A DNA stretch of 64,000 nt from Acanthochlamys bracteata (lineage: Eukaryota; Streptophyta; Magnoliopsida; Pandanales; Velloziaceae), in NCBI GenBank assembly GCA_019914995.1, contig CM034134.1, positions 8,254,463 through 8,318,462 of the forward strand. The letters run 5' to 3'. Positions 37,901 through 50,934 of the stretch are shown here, piece by piece. A model generated the notes under the pieces. That model was not told where the DNA came from, did no database searches, and was given only the letters and a program-made list of their open reading frames with translations. Within the stretch, counting starts at the first letter, position 1, and every line of letters begins with the position of its first letter. The translations under genes and the position numbers were made by a program.

Positions 37901-38607
37901 ATTCATTTTTTAACCAATTCACCTGTATGACTGGTAGCTAATGCCACTTTAAGCTCAAAATGTACATTGTGAAGCTTGAGAGGGCTCCCAAAGGTTTTCA
38001 AGTTTTAAGGAGACAATTTCACATATACGTTAAGAAAACAAGAAGACCTTTCAGGAATATATCTGCTCTTACCTAGAGACTTCCAAATAACTTTTGAAAC
38101 CAAATAGAATAAGATGCTAGGAATCGCTTAGAGCTGCACTTGTTGACATGTTATGCCAACCAAAGACGCACCCATTCTTATCTGGCTAAATCATTTCAAA
38201 AGAATATAAACAGAAGCAGTTAGCCGCCAATCAATGTGAAGCAATCAGTAAACGTGCTACTATCAAAGTATCAATCACCACATTTCATTTCTAGCCAATG
38301 CATAAAAACACTCGAGCAAAACTTCGAATTCAACAAAGTGACCCAAGAACCAAGTGCAAGTTCACTCCTTCACACTCTGAAACTGAACCAAAGTTCAATT
38401 AAAAAAATTCAAGAACAAATCAATCAACTACAGAATCAACTAACTGATACATTTTGAAGCAAAATTTCAAGCTCAATACTCGTTCCGCTACTTCAAAACC
38501 CCAACTAATCAGTTAGCATGTTGCTATCACTTACCAAGAAAACTCGAGTCAACCGATTGTAACAGATTCTTTTCACTCTTCCTCAACCTTCTGATCACCA
38601 GGAACAT
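34990..38607 (-). pseudogene. Possible gene of unknown family, broken or incompletely resolved
   Basis: Several minus-strand stretches look coding but do not join simply. A candidate first exon (38607-38535, MFLVIRRLRKSEKNLLQSVD, then a GTAAGT donor) lies just below an AAACCCTAA-type leader. Another stretch near 37700-37620 reads GSPDGMVVHVYCHGPDLLTL. Others are 35790-35660 (HPRAHPLIDLPGSKRHPETA), 35590-35270 (VDDKELFQNWLHNDEETNAD) and about 35250-34995 (TSAAEVPASQVPIDASKSTI, then in another frame ERKFDTDSLPDILRWRSRST before a stop). A GCATC-TGAAACTGCAA motif is repeated 50 bases apart near 35610-35665, with a stop between. I do not recognise the protein. The frame changes suggest a decaying gene, but alternative splicing that I cannot resolve is possible. 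A MITE lies inside its span. Confidence 0.35.
36619..37150. mobile_element. Tourist-like (PIF/Harbinger) MITE with TAA target duplication
   Basis: The terminal inverted repeats CGTTGTGTTTGGA and CGCTGTGTTTGGA bound a 532 bp segment, flanked on both sides by TAA (36616-36618 and 37151-37153). A three-base TAA/TTA duplication is characteristic of PIF/Harbinger elements and their Tourist MITEs. The interior has GA-rich tracts beside the left end and CT-rich tracts beside the right end, so much of the element can pair with itself. No transposase frame is seen. Confidence 0.75.
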
Positions 38608-38720
38608 GCTCCTTGGACAAGAGTCTGAAAACCCTAATCGATCCAAGCAGCATACATTCAATTGAAAGGGACAGATTGGTTTTTTTAAGAAATCAGCTTC
38701 TCTTTCGGCAACAAACGAGC

Positions 38721-39344
38721 CATAGTTGTAAAACCCAGACTGGCCCGCCCGAGTCGATCCAGAACGTAAATCGGTCCAAATTTATAATAAAATTATTTAT
38801 ACAATCGATCCGCTCTGACCTGCTTCGACCCGATCGATCCGTTCGTCCGGGTCAAATCGGATTAAATTAAAATTTAAAAAAATTAAATTTGTGATATATT
38901 GATGTAAAATAATTATTAGTAATCTTATATTGAAATATAATATATAGTTTATATTTTATATTTGTATATGATAATACAAAAAAATAAATTTATTATATTT
39001 TATTTGTAAATATTTATTATTAATAATTTTTAAGTTTTTATATTACTAATTTTGTTAAATTGTAAGACAAATAACAAAATTATTTTAAAACAAAGAATTT
39101 TTTTTGAAATTTATTATTTAAAATATTTTTTTGTTTTTTATATATTTTTTGTTGGTTTATTTTTTCTTTTATGTCTTCTAACAAAGAAAAAATTTATTAT
39201 TTTTTCTTTTGAAATAATAAGCGTTCGCACTACCATCAACGCTTTAGTATTTTGATATGACGGTTCAACCCATTAACTCGACAGGTTAACTCGTGACCCG
39301 GACAGTTTTCCGGTTCAATATCCGGTCTGAATTTTACAACTATG
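38721..39344. mobile_element. Non-autonomous TIR element, copy B
   Basis: The left end CATAGTTGTAAAACCCAGAC pairs with the reverse complement of the right end, CATAGTTGTAAAATTCAGAC. Both continue into CCGG-rich inner segments (GGCCCGCCCGAGTC and GACCCGGACAGTTTTCCGG). It is about 624 bp with an AT-rich non-coding middle. The ends resemble copy A at 27.0 kb, so both belong to one family. No clear target duplication was found. Confidence 0.7.
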
Positions 39345-40825
39345 AAACAAACAATCCTGACGCAGTCTGGCGTTGTTCATTCCTTACTCCGCCATGAGAA
39401 CAAAATTTTTCCGAAAAGTCAACTTTAGGATTATTTTTTTCCTTGTACATCACAATTGAATCAAGTTTTAATAATGCATAATAACTACTAATTATATTGA
39501 TTAATTCAGATTACTCATTTAATAATTAAAATTATTAATTTATAATTTTATATATTTAAGTTTGAGTAAAATCATAAAACAGTTTGAATAAATATGTATG
39601 ATATTTTTAGTGAAAAGATATGATGTGTGTGTCCATTCATGAAATGTGTATTCTTAAATTTCATCAATTTTTAAAATATTCTAAAATATATTTGTTTAAT
39701 TTTTAATAATATTTAGTGATAGCTGAGATTTATAATTATAAATATATATTAATATTTTCGATGATATATAATTTTTATTTTATAATATTATAATTCTCAA
39801 TATAAACGATTAATTATAAATATAATATAATTTAATAATTATAGATATTATTATTAACTTATTTTTTTGTCAAAAATTTATTATATGATAAAAAATACTA
39901 TAAAAAAATTATTTCTTCAAATAGTAACAATTCGAATTGGTGGATCAGTTTCGGTTAAATTTTCGTACCATATAATAAAATACATTTACTTCAAACATAA
40001 ACTCACTTTTTCAATTAAAAAATTCACTTTTAATTCAATTTAAGATAAAATAAATACAAATCTAACTCAATTTTATTCATATAAAATTTTACTTTTAAAT
40101 TTGAATTAAAATTTTCAGTTTTAAACTTACTTTTTGTTAAATAAATACAAAATTTTATTTTTTATTAAACTTACTTTTAAATTTTAAACTATTTTTATAA
40201 ACTCACTTGAAGATAAGTAAACGCGCCAGAGCGACAATCCGTTGGGAGACGATCGGATGCCTCGTCTACTCAAAAACAAGTGTGGGAACTTGTAATGCTG
40301 AAAGGACACGGGATTCAACTCCGGGAATACGTTACCTGCCTATCGTGTGCACAGTAGTAAACCCGCGCAGGCGATTTTTTCCGTCAACGGTTCTAGTACT
40401 CCTGGGCTTGTTGTCAATGCTCATCATCGATTTGCTCCGGTGCCGTTAAGTGGATTTCCTTCTGATGCTGAAGAATTACATCCACAAGTATCAGGTTTTG
40501 AAGACAGCGCGATTAATTACACCAAAAATCAGCTGACTTTCTGATTCATAAGAACCTAATCCTGGGAGAAGAAGTTGAACGAACAAAAACTATGTGGTAC
40601 CTAACAAAGAAGGGCACAAGAATATTTTAGACTATCATCCCGTAGAGACACGAATCATCTTATCATGCTCACGCTCGCTCACTATACAAATTCTTGGAAT
40701 GCAACTCTGCTCTCTCTTCTATCTTGTGCCTCTGTAAGTCAGATCCGTATGTGCAGATACTCCGCTGGATGCCTATGAAAAAATGTACATCTTCCAGCAG
40801 AGAGTGAAATCCCAATCATAAACAT
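39345..40825. other. Spacer between copy B and the PRAF gene
   Basis: AT-rich to about 40200, then a more balanced segment (listed separately), then the 3' UTR and flank of the PRAF-type gene. Confidence 0.5.
40207..40544 (+). other. Coding-like island, unknown
   Basis: Base composition changes sharply from AT-rich to balanced here. One frame reads SVNGSSTPGLVVNAHHRFAP, then PLSGFPSDAEELHPQVSGFE, to a stop at 40544. Another frame upstream reads RMPRLLKNKCGNL. I recognise no family and see no start, splice context or partner exons. It may be an eroded gene fragment carried into the spacer. Confidence 0.3.
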
Positions 40826-43800
40826 CTAGTCAGTTGAGCTGTCTTTCCTGTCAGACATTGAAGTACCTGTGGCGGAAGTCTCTCCACCAACAATGATGTA
40901 TCTTCCTTGAAGCTTTAACCTGTTATCTGCCCACCACTTCTCGGCTTCTTCTTCACTGAACTTCTTCCTACTGCAGCATCATGTAAGTTATGATAAAAAA
41001 CGATGCCATACTCGAACAAAACAATCTAACAAGAAACTTATTAACTCGAGATGGTTATTTGTTTTATTATTGATGATAGATAGAATGTGACAGGAATAAA
41101 CTTTTCCCTTCAAAAGAATATATGGACGTATAGTTGCTCAATCAGCTCAACGTAATCCAAGGCATGTAAAATTCTGTTACTTCCAGCTGTATGTTAGAGG
41201 GCAATATGACTTCTCCAATGCAGAACAGGGTAAATCATGAGCCAAAACTTCACAAATCATAATGAATTTGACAATGAGAGAGAGAAGAGAGATCATGAGC
41301 TAAAATGTGTGTGAGCGTTGAGAGAGAGAGTACCTAAAGCGCACTCGCTTGAGATATTTTTCACCTCCAGGACCAGCAGAAACTGTGATATAAACTCCAG
41401 ATTCTATTTGTTCAACCCATTCAGCCTCTTCTGCGGAAGTTCTACTTCCATTCTCTGGCAAATGATCACCTGCATGACCATTTGAATTAGCCTCCTGGGA
41501 CATTGTTGGCTTTTCCTTGTTGCTCTCACTTGATGGCAGTGTATTGACAGCACCATAAGTGCTAGATACAAACTGGTTGTATATTTGTTGTCCTTCAGGT
41601 ACTTTTTCAGCTAAATCCTTCAACTGTGTGATATGAAAACACAAGAACTAGCAATAAGAATAATGAGATGGATGGAGGCACCAAATATAAGCAATTGTAG
41701 CCCATCTCTCTTCATGTACATCATAGTCACCATACAAATGCATGTATTGTGGTGGGTGCTTTGGTATGGTTTCAGCCCAACTCTTTTGCTAGTGAATTCT
41801 AAATCCAGAGCTTGTAATTTCTGGCCTAGGCAGAATATTGAGAGCAAATATGATGACAAAGATAAACACCCATTACTTCTTTCAATATCACAAGTCAGTC
41901 CTAGTACTTATCTTAGAATATAAGATATGAATAGAACAAAATTCATCACATAACCCTTTACTAGATTATTGCATAATCTCAAACTAGAACTCAAAGCATA
42001 TCTTTAATAAAGAAACTATTCCAAGTTTTATCTGCAAGAAAAAAAGATAATAAGGCTATCATATGAGCCAATTATTTTTTATACAAACAAGCCCACAAAG
42101 GTTAAGCTGCATTACCTGCATAGTGAGAGATTTTATGACTTCCTTTGCAGCTTTGCATTTAGCAGTTTCTTCTTCAGCTAACACCGAAGCCTCCTTCAAC
42201 TGCAATGACTTCCTCTCCAGTTCTGCTTCTAGAAGTTGCGATTTTCTAGTGAGCTCCTCTACCTGTTGAAAGACCCAGTTGTAAAGCATCAGCAACAGCA
42301 GATGAATACTCACAGTAGGTTCTTCTATATATAATAAAACATGTACCAGTAACTTCAATCTCACAATTTCCTGACTTAGGCTATCACTCATCTTTTTTGA
42401 GCCATTAGACACTATGTCAGGGTATGGAATATGAGCAATAGAACCAGTGGTGGATGAATGAGGCGGACTTGGTCTATCTGACACAGGAGATGTTGATCGG
42501 GATGCTATTCTTGACCCAGGAACTGAAGCAGAGAAAACTTTCTTAGAAGACCCATACCGGAGATTGACAGACAAGGATGGATGAAAGCTTCCCCATTCAG
42601 AAATATCATTCATTAATGGGCCCATCCGATTGTTATTTTGATCAGGTCTCCAGTTCTGTTTAGCATTCCTGATATCATTCTTGACGGACTCAACTGCTGA
42701 CAGCCAAGTTCCATGTCCATGAGGCTTAGCATCGTTAATGTCCTTATCAGTCAACTCACCAGCTGCAGAACCACTTTGAGACTTTGGAATCCGGGAGGAT
42801 ACTCCTTCTCCAACAACCTTCTTAAGTTTAGCAAAACATTCATCACAAACACGATAAGGTTTGTTCATGTTCGGTGCTAAAGCGGCTTTCACAGATTTCC
42901 TACTGCTGCACGCTTTGCAGAAAACTAAACCACAATTATAGCAGTTGTGTCGCTTTCTCCTGAAGCCAAATGGTGAACGACAACCAGAGCATGCGGACTG
43001 ATCAGCACTTGAAACCCATTTGTGTAAGCAGATGACAGCAGTAAAATTTGAACCACACACAACACTCTTCACTTGCTTGTCTTTTAAAGCTTCAACAAGA
43101 GTTGGCGTGTTTCGATCATCATTATCTCCGTGCCCTAATCGTCCATTTGAACCTTTGCCCCATGTAAAGACTTCAGTCCTCGAAGTCAAAACAGCAGCAT
43201 GATATGATCCACATGATATCTCTTCAACGAAACAATCAGACAGTTTTCCTTCAACACGGGTGGGAAGCTTTCCATCAGCGTCAGGATTTCCAAGCTGACC
43301 ATAAACAGAACTCCCCATTGTATAGACTCGCCCAGCACTTGTAAGAGCCATTGTCATGTCATGTCCACAGGCTACTTGACAAAAGCTTGCCTCAACTAAG
43401 GAAGCTAAGCATGCTGGAAGAAGCTTAGGATCCCTGTCACCATGCCCAAGGCGACCTTTATCCCCATCTCCCCATGTGAACAGTTTCCCTGATGATGAAC
43501 TACCTGAATCGGAAGATTCACTGATGGTTTCAACAACTGCAGCTGTATGCCAAACACCACAAGCTGCTCGTACAGTACGTAATCCTTTCAAAGCTTCCAC
43601 TTCTCTGGGCATATTTGTGCTTCTACGATCTCCATGGCCTAGTGCGCCAAAAGTTCCTTCTCCAAATGTAAACAGTTGACCTGTAGATGTTACAATAGCT
43701 GTATGCCATGGTCCACATGACACGGATGAAACATGCAGACCATCTATTATGCCGCCAACCTTTTTGGGAATCCAATGACTAACATCACTTCCATGCCCAA

Positions 43801-46800
43801 GAAGACCAGAGCTATGAGTGCCATCACCCCATGTATAGAGATCACCAGACAAAGTTACAGCACAAGTATGATATTCTCCACAGGCCACAAGTTCGATGTT
43901 CATGCCACCAAGTGCATCAATTAGCTTTGGATGAGAAACATCAGCATCGACTCCATGCCCAAGCCTACCTCCAGACTCTTCGCCCCAACTAAAAACCTCC
44001 CCTTGTTTTGTCACCAATACTGCATGCCTTCCTCCACAGGCTACGTTGTGAACATCAAGCACTACTGCAGATTCAAGAGCTTTTGGCAAAGATGTATCCA
44101 ATTTTGTAGCTCTAGAATTTCCAATCCTATTGCTGCCACCACCAAGCAATCCATCACCTACGCCTTCTCCCCAGATGAAAACATCCCCTAAAGAATCAAA
44201 CTCTTCACGTCCTGATCCATGGCTGGATGAGCTCACAGCACTAGACAGACTAACCCTAAAACCATCAGCGCCAGAGCCACGGCTATTAGAGTTGTCTGCA
44301 CCGCCAGATGATAGCGAGTTAAGAGAGTGAACTGTTGAATCTGACTGTGAACTTTTGACTGGTGCTGTGTATAATATAACATCAGAAAAAACCTTTCCGA
44401 AACCATTGAACGGATGGTTTTCATATGTGGCAGTCACACGTTGGTTATCTCCAGATTCCTGAAAAAAGGCCATTAGTTACAGAACTATATGAATTACAAA
44501 CTTCTTGCATTTTCTTCAATTGTCAAACCTTGGGGAAAATGTCGTTGTTACAGAAGGGTGAAGTCAGTGGAGAACTTCGTTGAGTTTGTATACTTGGACT
44601 ATTCGTATCAGATGATGTTCTATCACTTCTTGAGTTTATTTTCCATGTTCGATAAGTCATACGAGAAATTAGTGCCTTTAAACCAACAAACCAGACTTCT
44701 GCTTCATCTTTATCTTTGCATATCTGCAATCCCCAAATCGAAATGGTTACTCCTATGACATCTATTTTTCCTATGAAAGATATCCATCTGCAAATGTGTG
44801 CAGACTCTAACTAATAAAGAAACTAAATTTGCAGAACATTTCATGGGCAACAACAACATCTATAAAATAGAGCAAAAAAACAGCAAAGCGTAAAGGAGCC
44901 TACCAGATCTAAGGACCGGTCATTGTAAATAAGAGAAAATGACTGGTACTCTTTATCAGGCCGTGGATACCTCTGAAATATTGCCTAAAAAGAAAACACA
45001 GTAATCCATAAGGAGCTTTTACATAGAACTACACAATGTATTAAGATGTAGATACACGCATAGGTAACAAGGCAGTTACAGAAAGAGATATGTATATAGT
45101 CAAAAATTAAGTTGAAAACCTTTATATCAGTACAGCAGTAAAGCAAGCTACATTACCCAATTATATGGAAACAAGCATAGTATCTGAAATACAAATGCCC
45201 CACAATACAGAAGGAAGAAGAACAAGATGAGTGTTCCTTCCTATGCAGCTGTGTCAATATGTGATAGCAAGAAAAATGAAAATCATGCAATAATTTCCAG
45301 ACAATCACGAACTTACTGTACGTTGGCCTGGTATGATTTTTGAAACAGAGTTTAGTTTCAGTTGTTTCTCATCTTTCCCAGAATACCAAATTAATACAGA
45401 CTCGTCCTGAAACATAAATGGAAGAGATTAGAAATATATCAAGCTTCACAAATGATATGACTGATAACAAAGGTAGTGATGTGGCAAAGTGTGAAATAAA
45501 AGTTGGCTTTGCTTAAGTGAGCATGAATAAGTTAACTCCGCATCTCCAAAATATATAGTTTTAGCTATCCCTTAAACAAGGATTTCTAGTTTGGTGAATC
45601 AGGCACTATACTGCTCTAGAGCAAAGACAATGTCCATCAAATTGTCAATCATTGTGCAAAAGCTACTGATTATAGAAGGTGGCTACTGAATCTCAGACAG
45701 GCTGCCTTTCTCACTAGCGATACCTTCCCTAGGGCCAGTTCACTTAAGAAAAGGGAAAGATAGGTAAGTAATTGATGTGAGAATCCCACACTGTTCACAC
45801 ATATCTTTGACCTTAAACCAAGCATTGATCATGAAGCCTACTTTGGTTTCACCTCATGATAAAGTGACCAGGTCAAAAGCTTAAATTGTATTTCCCTTAG
45901 GAGGCACATCAGAAGACTAGATTGGCAAAGTCAAGGGCCTATAGTAGATCAGGCAGTACAATTTTAGGGTGGTCCTTGTTGATTTTGAGAGTTATGTTTA
46001 TATTTGGAAAGGTGGTCGGGTAAGCCATCTGAAAGCCACATCACTTCCAATTTTTTCTCAAAACAAAATTCAAAGATTCAGATGATCAAGTTGTTGTTCT
46101 TGTAACATTCATAGGCGTTGAACAAAATAAAATGAAGTAGAAGCGTACCCTATGCATACTCAAATATGGACTTACATTCGAGAGTCTGAAGGGGCAAAAC
46201 TTTGGCTTTCCTCTGCGACCATACTTAAGTAGATAGGCCCCTTTCTTTAGAGCTGTAATTGCCTGGCATTGATATAACAAACAAGTTAGGAAATTAATAA
46301 AAGTAGATAGACGGCAAATTATACCTTCATATGGAAAATGACTTACACGGGCAAATAAAATAGAAAATAACAAAATCCAACTAATAGCACGGGAAAAAGT
46401 AAATAATGGGAGATCTTAAATACATCTTGTTTGGAACTTCTGCCTAGAGGGTTAAAGTATCAAGGCGAAATTTTGTCATAATTAGTTCACTTTCACTATC
46501 ATGCTTAGACACAATGACAACTGCCAAAAAAGAATGTTAAGGTGTAAACTTCCAAGCTATTGAGTAGGACAATTCCTAAAAACTGTAGAGCCTTCCCTAT
46601 CTATAATATCTAGGAGTGGGCAGCGTATCTCGCTTTGATTACCATTGAAATAGCTGTGACAAAAACTTACAGTCAAAGAAATTTGTGTGCAGATATCTGG
46701 AGTATTTTAATCATCTTAATACAGTATGCACTTATACAGCAAAGTAAGCAAACAAAGAATTTTTGCATCAATGATCTAACATCTTAACAATATAACATGC

Positions 46801-46879
46801 AGAATGCTAAATTAACAATATTTTATTTTACCTGTTCGACATCCCTCTCGAGAGGTCCCGCTCTCAGGGGATCTGCCAT
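40826..46879 (-). CDS. PRAF1: PRAF-type PH-RCC1-FYVE-BRX protein
   Basis: Plant PRAF proteins bind phosphoinositides and carry RCC1 repeats and a C-terminal BRX domain. They act in membrane-associated small-GTPase signalling and in polarity. Nine exons were placed: 46879-46832, 46262-46176, 45406-45317, 44984-44904, 44723-44529, 44458-42347, 42262-42116, 41623-41334 and 40970-40826. They total 3195 nt, 1064 residues, all phases consistent. The PH domain lies in the first 135 or so residues (ALKKGAYLLKYGRRGKPKFC, WYSGKDEKQLKLNSVSKIIP, AEVWFVGLKALI). RCC1 repeats occupy about 240-640 (VACGGRHAVLVTKQGEVFSW, FTWGDGDKGRLGHGD). The FYVE zinc finger is near 647-715 (CSGCRSPFGFRRKRHNCYNC); the core RKRHNCY differs from the animal RRHHCR, as in other PRAFs. 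A coiled coil precedes the BRX domain (EWVEQIESGVYITVSAGPGG, KWWADNRLKLQGRYI). Which PRAF paralogue is uncertain. Confidence 0.94.
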
Positions 46880-47051
46880 CCGATCTTCCGAGTCAAGTAA
46901 GCAGAAGAAGAAGAATCAAATGCACTTCCACCGCTCCTCCAGTCCTTCCCCATAAAATTGCCAGCAGGCAGTTCGTCTTTCTAGAACAGACCAGCCAACC
47001 TTGATTCTTCTTCATCTACTCACTCAATCATCCCATCCAAAATCAAATCCA

Positions 47052-47094
<43 letters not shown>

Positions 47095-49425
47095 TCAGCT
47101 GATCAATTAATCACTGACCCTCTAATCCAATCCCTCCAACACAAAGCGCAATACTTACTAATTATCGAAAACCACCCAATGCCGTTAACCGCAGTCATTC
47201 GAACTAGAACAAAATGTTCGATTATCGAAATGGCATACAAGTCAATCAATCGACCACCGAGACCAAACCAATCTATCTCAGACAATCTTCTCCTGATTAA
47301 AGTAGATTCTTCCAGCTGAAGAAGACCAATCGATCAAATCAAATCAACAAACGATTTCCCAATCTGATTCGAATCAGATGCACGCCGCTGCAGAGCATAA
47401 GCTGGTTAATCTCGATCGAAACCCTATTACTGCCGGCGGGATGGATCGAGGAAACAGAGAGCTGACGTCAGCAGTTTGCGTTAGATAGATCGCCAACACC
47501 GGCGCCGGAGAATTGAAATCAAAACAAAAAGAATCTCTCCTGCGAGATTTCTTTCGACAAATTTTAATCAGCAGAGAAAGAACAAAAAATGCTGGAAGAA
47601 AAATTGGAATAGAAGGTTAAAAAATTGAAAGGAAAAAAACAATGAAAGGAATTGAAATGGACGGAAAGAGAAAAAAAAGAAGAAAAAGGTATTGACCGCC
47701 ACGTCAGCATAATTATATAAATTCTATTTTATCTATCTTTTCTTACCACTTCTTACCATTTACTTTGTGACTATTACCTAAATTGCCTCTTTATGTACCG
47801 TTTATTATTTCAAGTTATTTTGTTTATCTAAATAATTATGTTAATTTAGTTACTTTTAATGCTTATTTTTTTACTTAACCAAATAATTTATAACATTATT
47901 TTTATATAAATAAATAAAACTACTCATATTTATATATATGTTTTGTATTTCTATATAATAAATTTAATTATTTTTGTATAATTTGACATATTAAATTTCA
48001 TAATATCATTTTATCAAGTAATACAATTTCAAATAAAAAACATTATTTTCAAGATTCTAATATCAAAATTTTAGTTACTATATTAGCTTTGTTATACTAA
48101 TTTTAACTAATTCTTAAATTTTATAAATTAAGATTAAAATTTCAGTGTTTAAACTTTTCAATGGCTATAAGGTCAGTTATACACAAACTATTGATTCATT
48201 ATTTTATATACATATTAAAGAGGTATTTTAATTACTAAAAAATAAATTTCGTAAAATTGAATTTAATAGTAGTGAATTTGATAAAACTTAGTTTAGTTAG
48301 AAATTAAATTAGAATTAAATCTATAAATTTGATATAAATTAAAATTTAAAATTTGACGAAAAACTTTGAACTCTATAAAATATAAACACACCCTAATCAG
48401 AAGGTAGAAACTATAAGCTACAGTAACGTCATCATGTTGCCAAAACACGAACATGGAAGCCACTTATAGAAAAAGTTCAAAATATAAACAACCAATATAT
48501 TGCTATAATATTATATTTTTCAACCTAAGTTTAAATAAATGTTTGAAGTATTTATTAGAAAGAATTTTAATTTAAATATATTAATTTTATAAATTTTTTA
48601 AAATATAAAAATTATATATATATAATTATTTAATAATCTATATTTTATTTATATTTTTAAATTTTAAAAATTTATGTATAATTTTTTGAAATTAACAAAC
48701 AACTTATTAAAATTGACAAGTAATTTCAAGTATGTTCTAAAAGTACAATCAAAAGCAACATAGAAACATATATTAAAAAAAACACAATCTTCTAAAGTTA
48801 TTCATATTCATGAGTTGAATTGAGTTTTTTTTAAAAGATAAATTTTTAAAAATAAATTAAATTTAATATTTTAACTTTATTTGAAAATAAGTTTTAAAGT
48901 GAAATCTAGTGTTTTGTTATATTTGGAAGTGAATTTTTATGGCATAAGAATTCGGAGTGGACTAATAAACACACGAGTTTCGGTGAGGAAGTAGGTTTCA
49001 AAGAGCAAAAGCATCATAAGACGTGTCTTCCACGAAAACAAGAAAGAAAATTTAAAAACAATTATAAATTCACTTCCAAATTTCTTTTTTAAGTTAGCAA
49101 GAATTATAAATGCATAGCAAAACAAAACAAAAAAGATCAAAAGAAGAATGATGTTATGCTTTTGAACTAGAAGAACTTTTAATTCATTAAAACAACATTT
49201 CTTGCAACTTTCTCAGTTTTTTAGATTCTTCTTCCCCTTTCACAGAATCACAGCTCAAAATCTAGCAATATGGCAAGCAATACACACCTTTTCATTTGAA
49301 ACTATCTACCATGGACAACATTCTCAAGAGTACAACAATGTGTGCCCACTCATCCACTCCCACTTCTTTGCTTCCTTTTCATCATCATCAATTGAATAGG
49401 TACGAAATTGTAGTTAGGTTATACT
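46880..49425. other. PRAF 5' region and AT-rich spacer
   Basis: 46880-47650 is a balanced-composition leader and promoter for the PRAF gene. From 47700 to about 49150 the sequence is AT-rich spacer with no gene. The last 250 bases are the 3' flank of the bHLH47-like gene. Confidence 0.55.
47056..47091. repeat. (CT)n microsatellite in the PRAF 5' region
   Basis: A near-perfect run of about 18 TC dinucleotides lies about 180 bases upstream of the PRAF ATG, probably in the 5' UTR or core promoter. On the gene strand it is a GAGA tract. Confidence 0.85.
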
Positions 49426-50917
49426 TTATGCAGCTTCCAAACTGTTGGTCGTACCGTTGGGATTACTAGCACCGATGCCCTCATGTGTTGAGACTGGATT
49501 CCTTGGAAGGAGTTGAAGTGGCCATGAATCTGAAGCACTCGGATATCTAGCCTGCGGTCTGCTAATAGTCGAGGTTGGCCTTGGTGGTGTTACAGAAGAG
49601 GCTTCTTCATTGCAAGTGCGGAGATCTTGTTGGAGGGGGATGACATAAAGTGAGCCCATGACGGATGGTTGCTGCAATGCCTCGTTTACTAGCTGGGGGA
49701 CAGTCGGCTGATGTGGTTCTCCATCGCTGTGCTGCGTAGATTTAGCTTGCCTTCTTTCTTGTAGCTCATACTGCAGCTTCTCAATCTCAGTCGCAAGAAC
49801 TAAGTTCTCATCCAGAAGTTCATTCTTTTCAATTGTCACCTGCTCCATTTTCAAGTAAAAACACAATTAAGTTAACAGATCAGAAAGCAACCATAACACT
49901 TCAAGTATATCACACCCTTAATCTTGTCATTCTATCGTATAATCCATCTTAAGGTGCACAAACATTTGCTAAAATTACGGTACGCAGAAAGTCATAGAGA
50001 TTTAACAGGTCCAATCTACCCACTAGCTCATGCTAAGCAGTCAAAACCATTCATGCGATTTGCGACTTTCAGATATCAACTATATAGCAACATAGAAAGC
50101 ACTACTCGCAGTTTAATACAAAAGGAGAGCATTTTTAGCCATTAGCCATATTGAGTGAAACAAGGACATAAAACTTACATAATGAGACTCGTTAAGCAAA
50201 GCAGCATTTTCCTTCCTCAGAGATTCAACTTGACCGATAAGATCTCGCAATAACTTAGTAGTATCACCCAATATACAAGCCTTGCCATTATTTTGTCGCA
50301 ATGGTTCTGTAAATTGATGTTAGAAACTAAAACATGTGAGACATTAGAAAATGCTCCATAGAAGCAAGCATGTTGGTGGATTTTCAATGTATTCCTAGAC
50401 AAAATGTAAAGCACTAAACATTTACTCCACATCAAAATATGCAATCAAAACAATGACAAAGTTATCATTAATGAATATTAAATTGGGTATAAAAGAACAA
50501 AGTATTCCATGAGAGGCCAACGAACCAACTTAAGTCAAGAAAGTCATATTAGCAGCTACTACTGGGTCTGAAATGTGAAGGATGTTTATTGAGGCATTAC
50601 CAACAGTATGACAGAGCTCAGAGAAAAGCTCATTCATGTGGTCACGTTTTAGCTTCTCCCTTTCGGCCTTGTGTACCTTCTTCGGAAGTCTTCCTTGATT
50701 CTTTTTGTTGGAATTCCTGCAGTAACAAGAGTAAATGATAAGATAAGTGCTTTATATAAAGGACAGTAAAAGTTAAAGCAGCCAATCAAGAAACTCATAG
50801 AACACAATCTTAGTACTGATAATTACCAACACAACAAAAAATCACTAACCCGGAAACAGGCCTATCAGTAACAACATTGCCTGCTTTAGCCATGCAAGAG
50901 GGCGCCTCTGGAACCAT
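49426..50917 (-). CDS. PYE: bHLH47/POPEYE-like transcription factor
   Basis: POPEYE is a group IVb bHLH factor that represses iron-homeostasis genes during iron deficiency. Four exons were placed, 50917-50850, 50716-50601, 50306-50179 and 49839-49426. They total 726 nt, 241 residues, almost the same as Arabidopsis PYE (240). The basic region KKVHKAEREKLKRDHMNELF keeps the His, Glu and Arg needed for E-box binding. Helix 2 has GKACILGDTTKLLRDLIGQV, leading into a zipper (ESLRKENAALLNESHYVTIE, then NELLDENLVLATEIEKLQYE). The C-terminal block ARYPSASDSWPLQLL matches the PYE-type end (RYASAADSW). The DLNxxP repression motif known from PYE is not seen. The start is the first ATG after an acceptor near 50934. 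bHLH11 and bHLH121 are alternatives but match less well. Confidence 0.9.
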
Positions 50918-50934
50918 GCCCCAGTCTTGCTACC

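Noticed and set aside
38236-38457. 73-codon plus-strand frame rich in Gln and Ser
   Set aside because: It runs opposite to the candidate minus-strand gene and ends in low-complexity Gln/Asn codons. No start context.
42063-44330. Several open frames on the plus strand across the PRAF main exon
   Set aside because: They are antisense shadows of the RCC1/FYVE coding exon.
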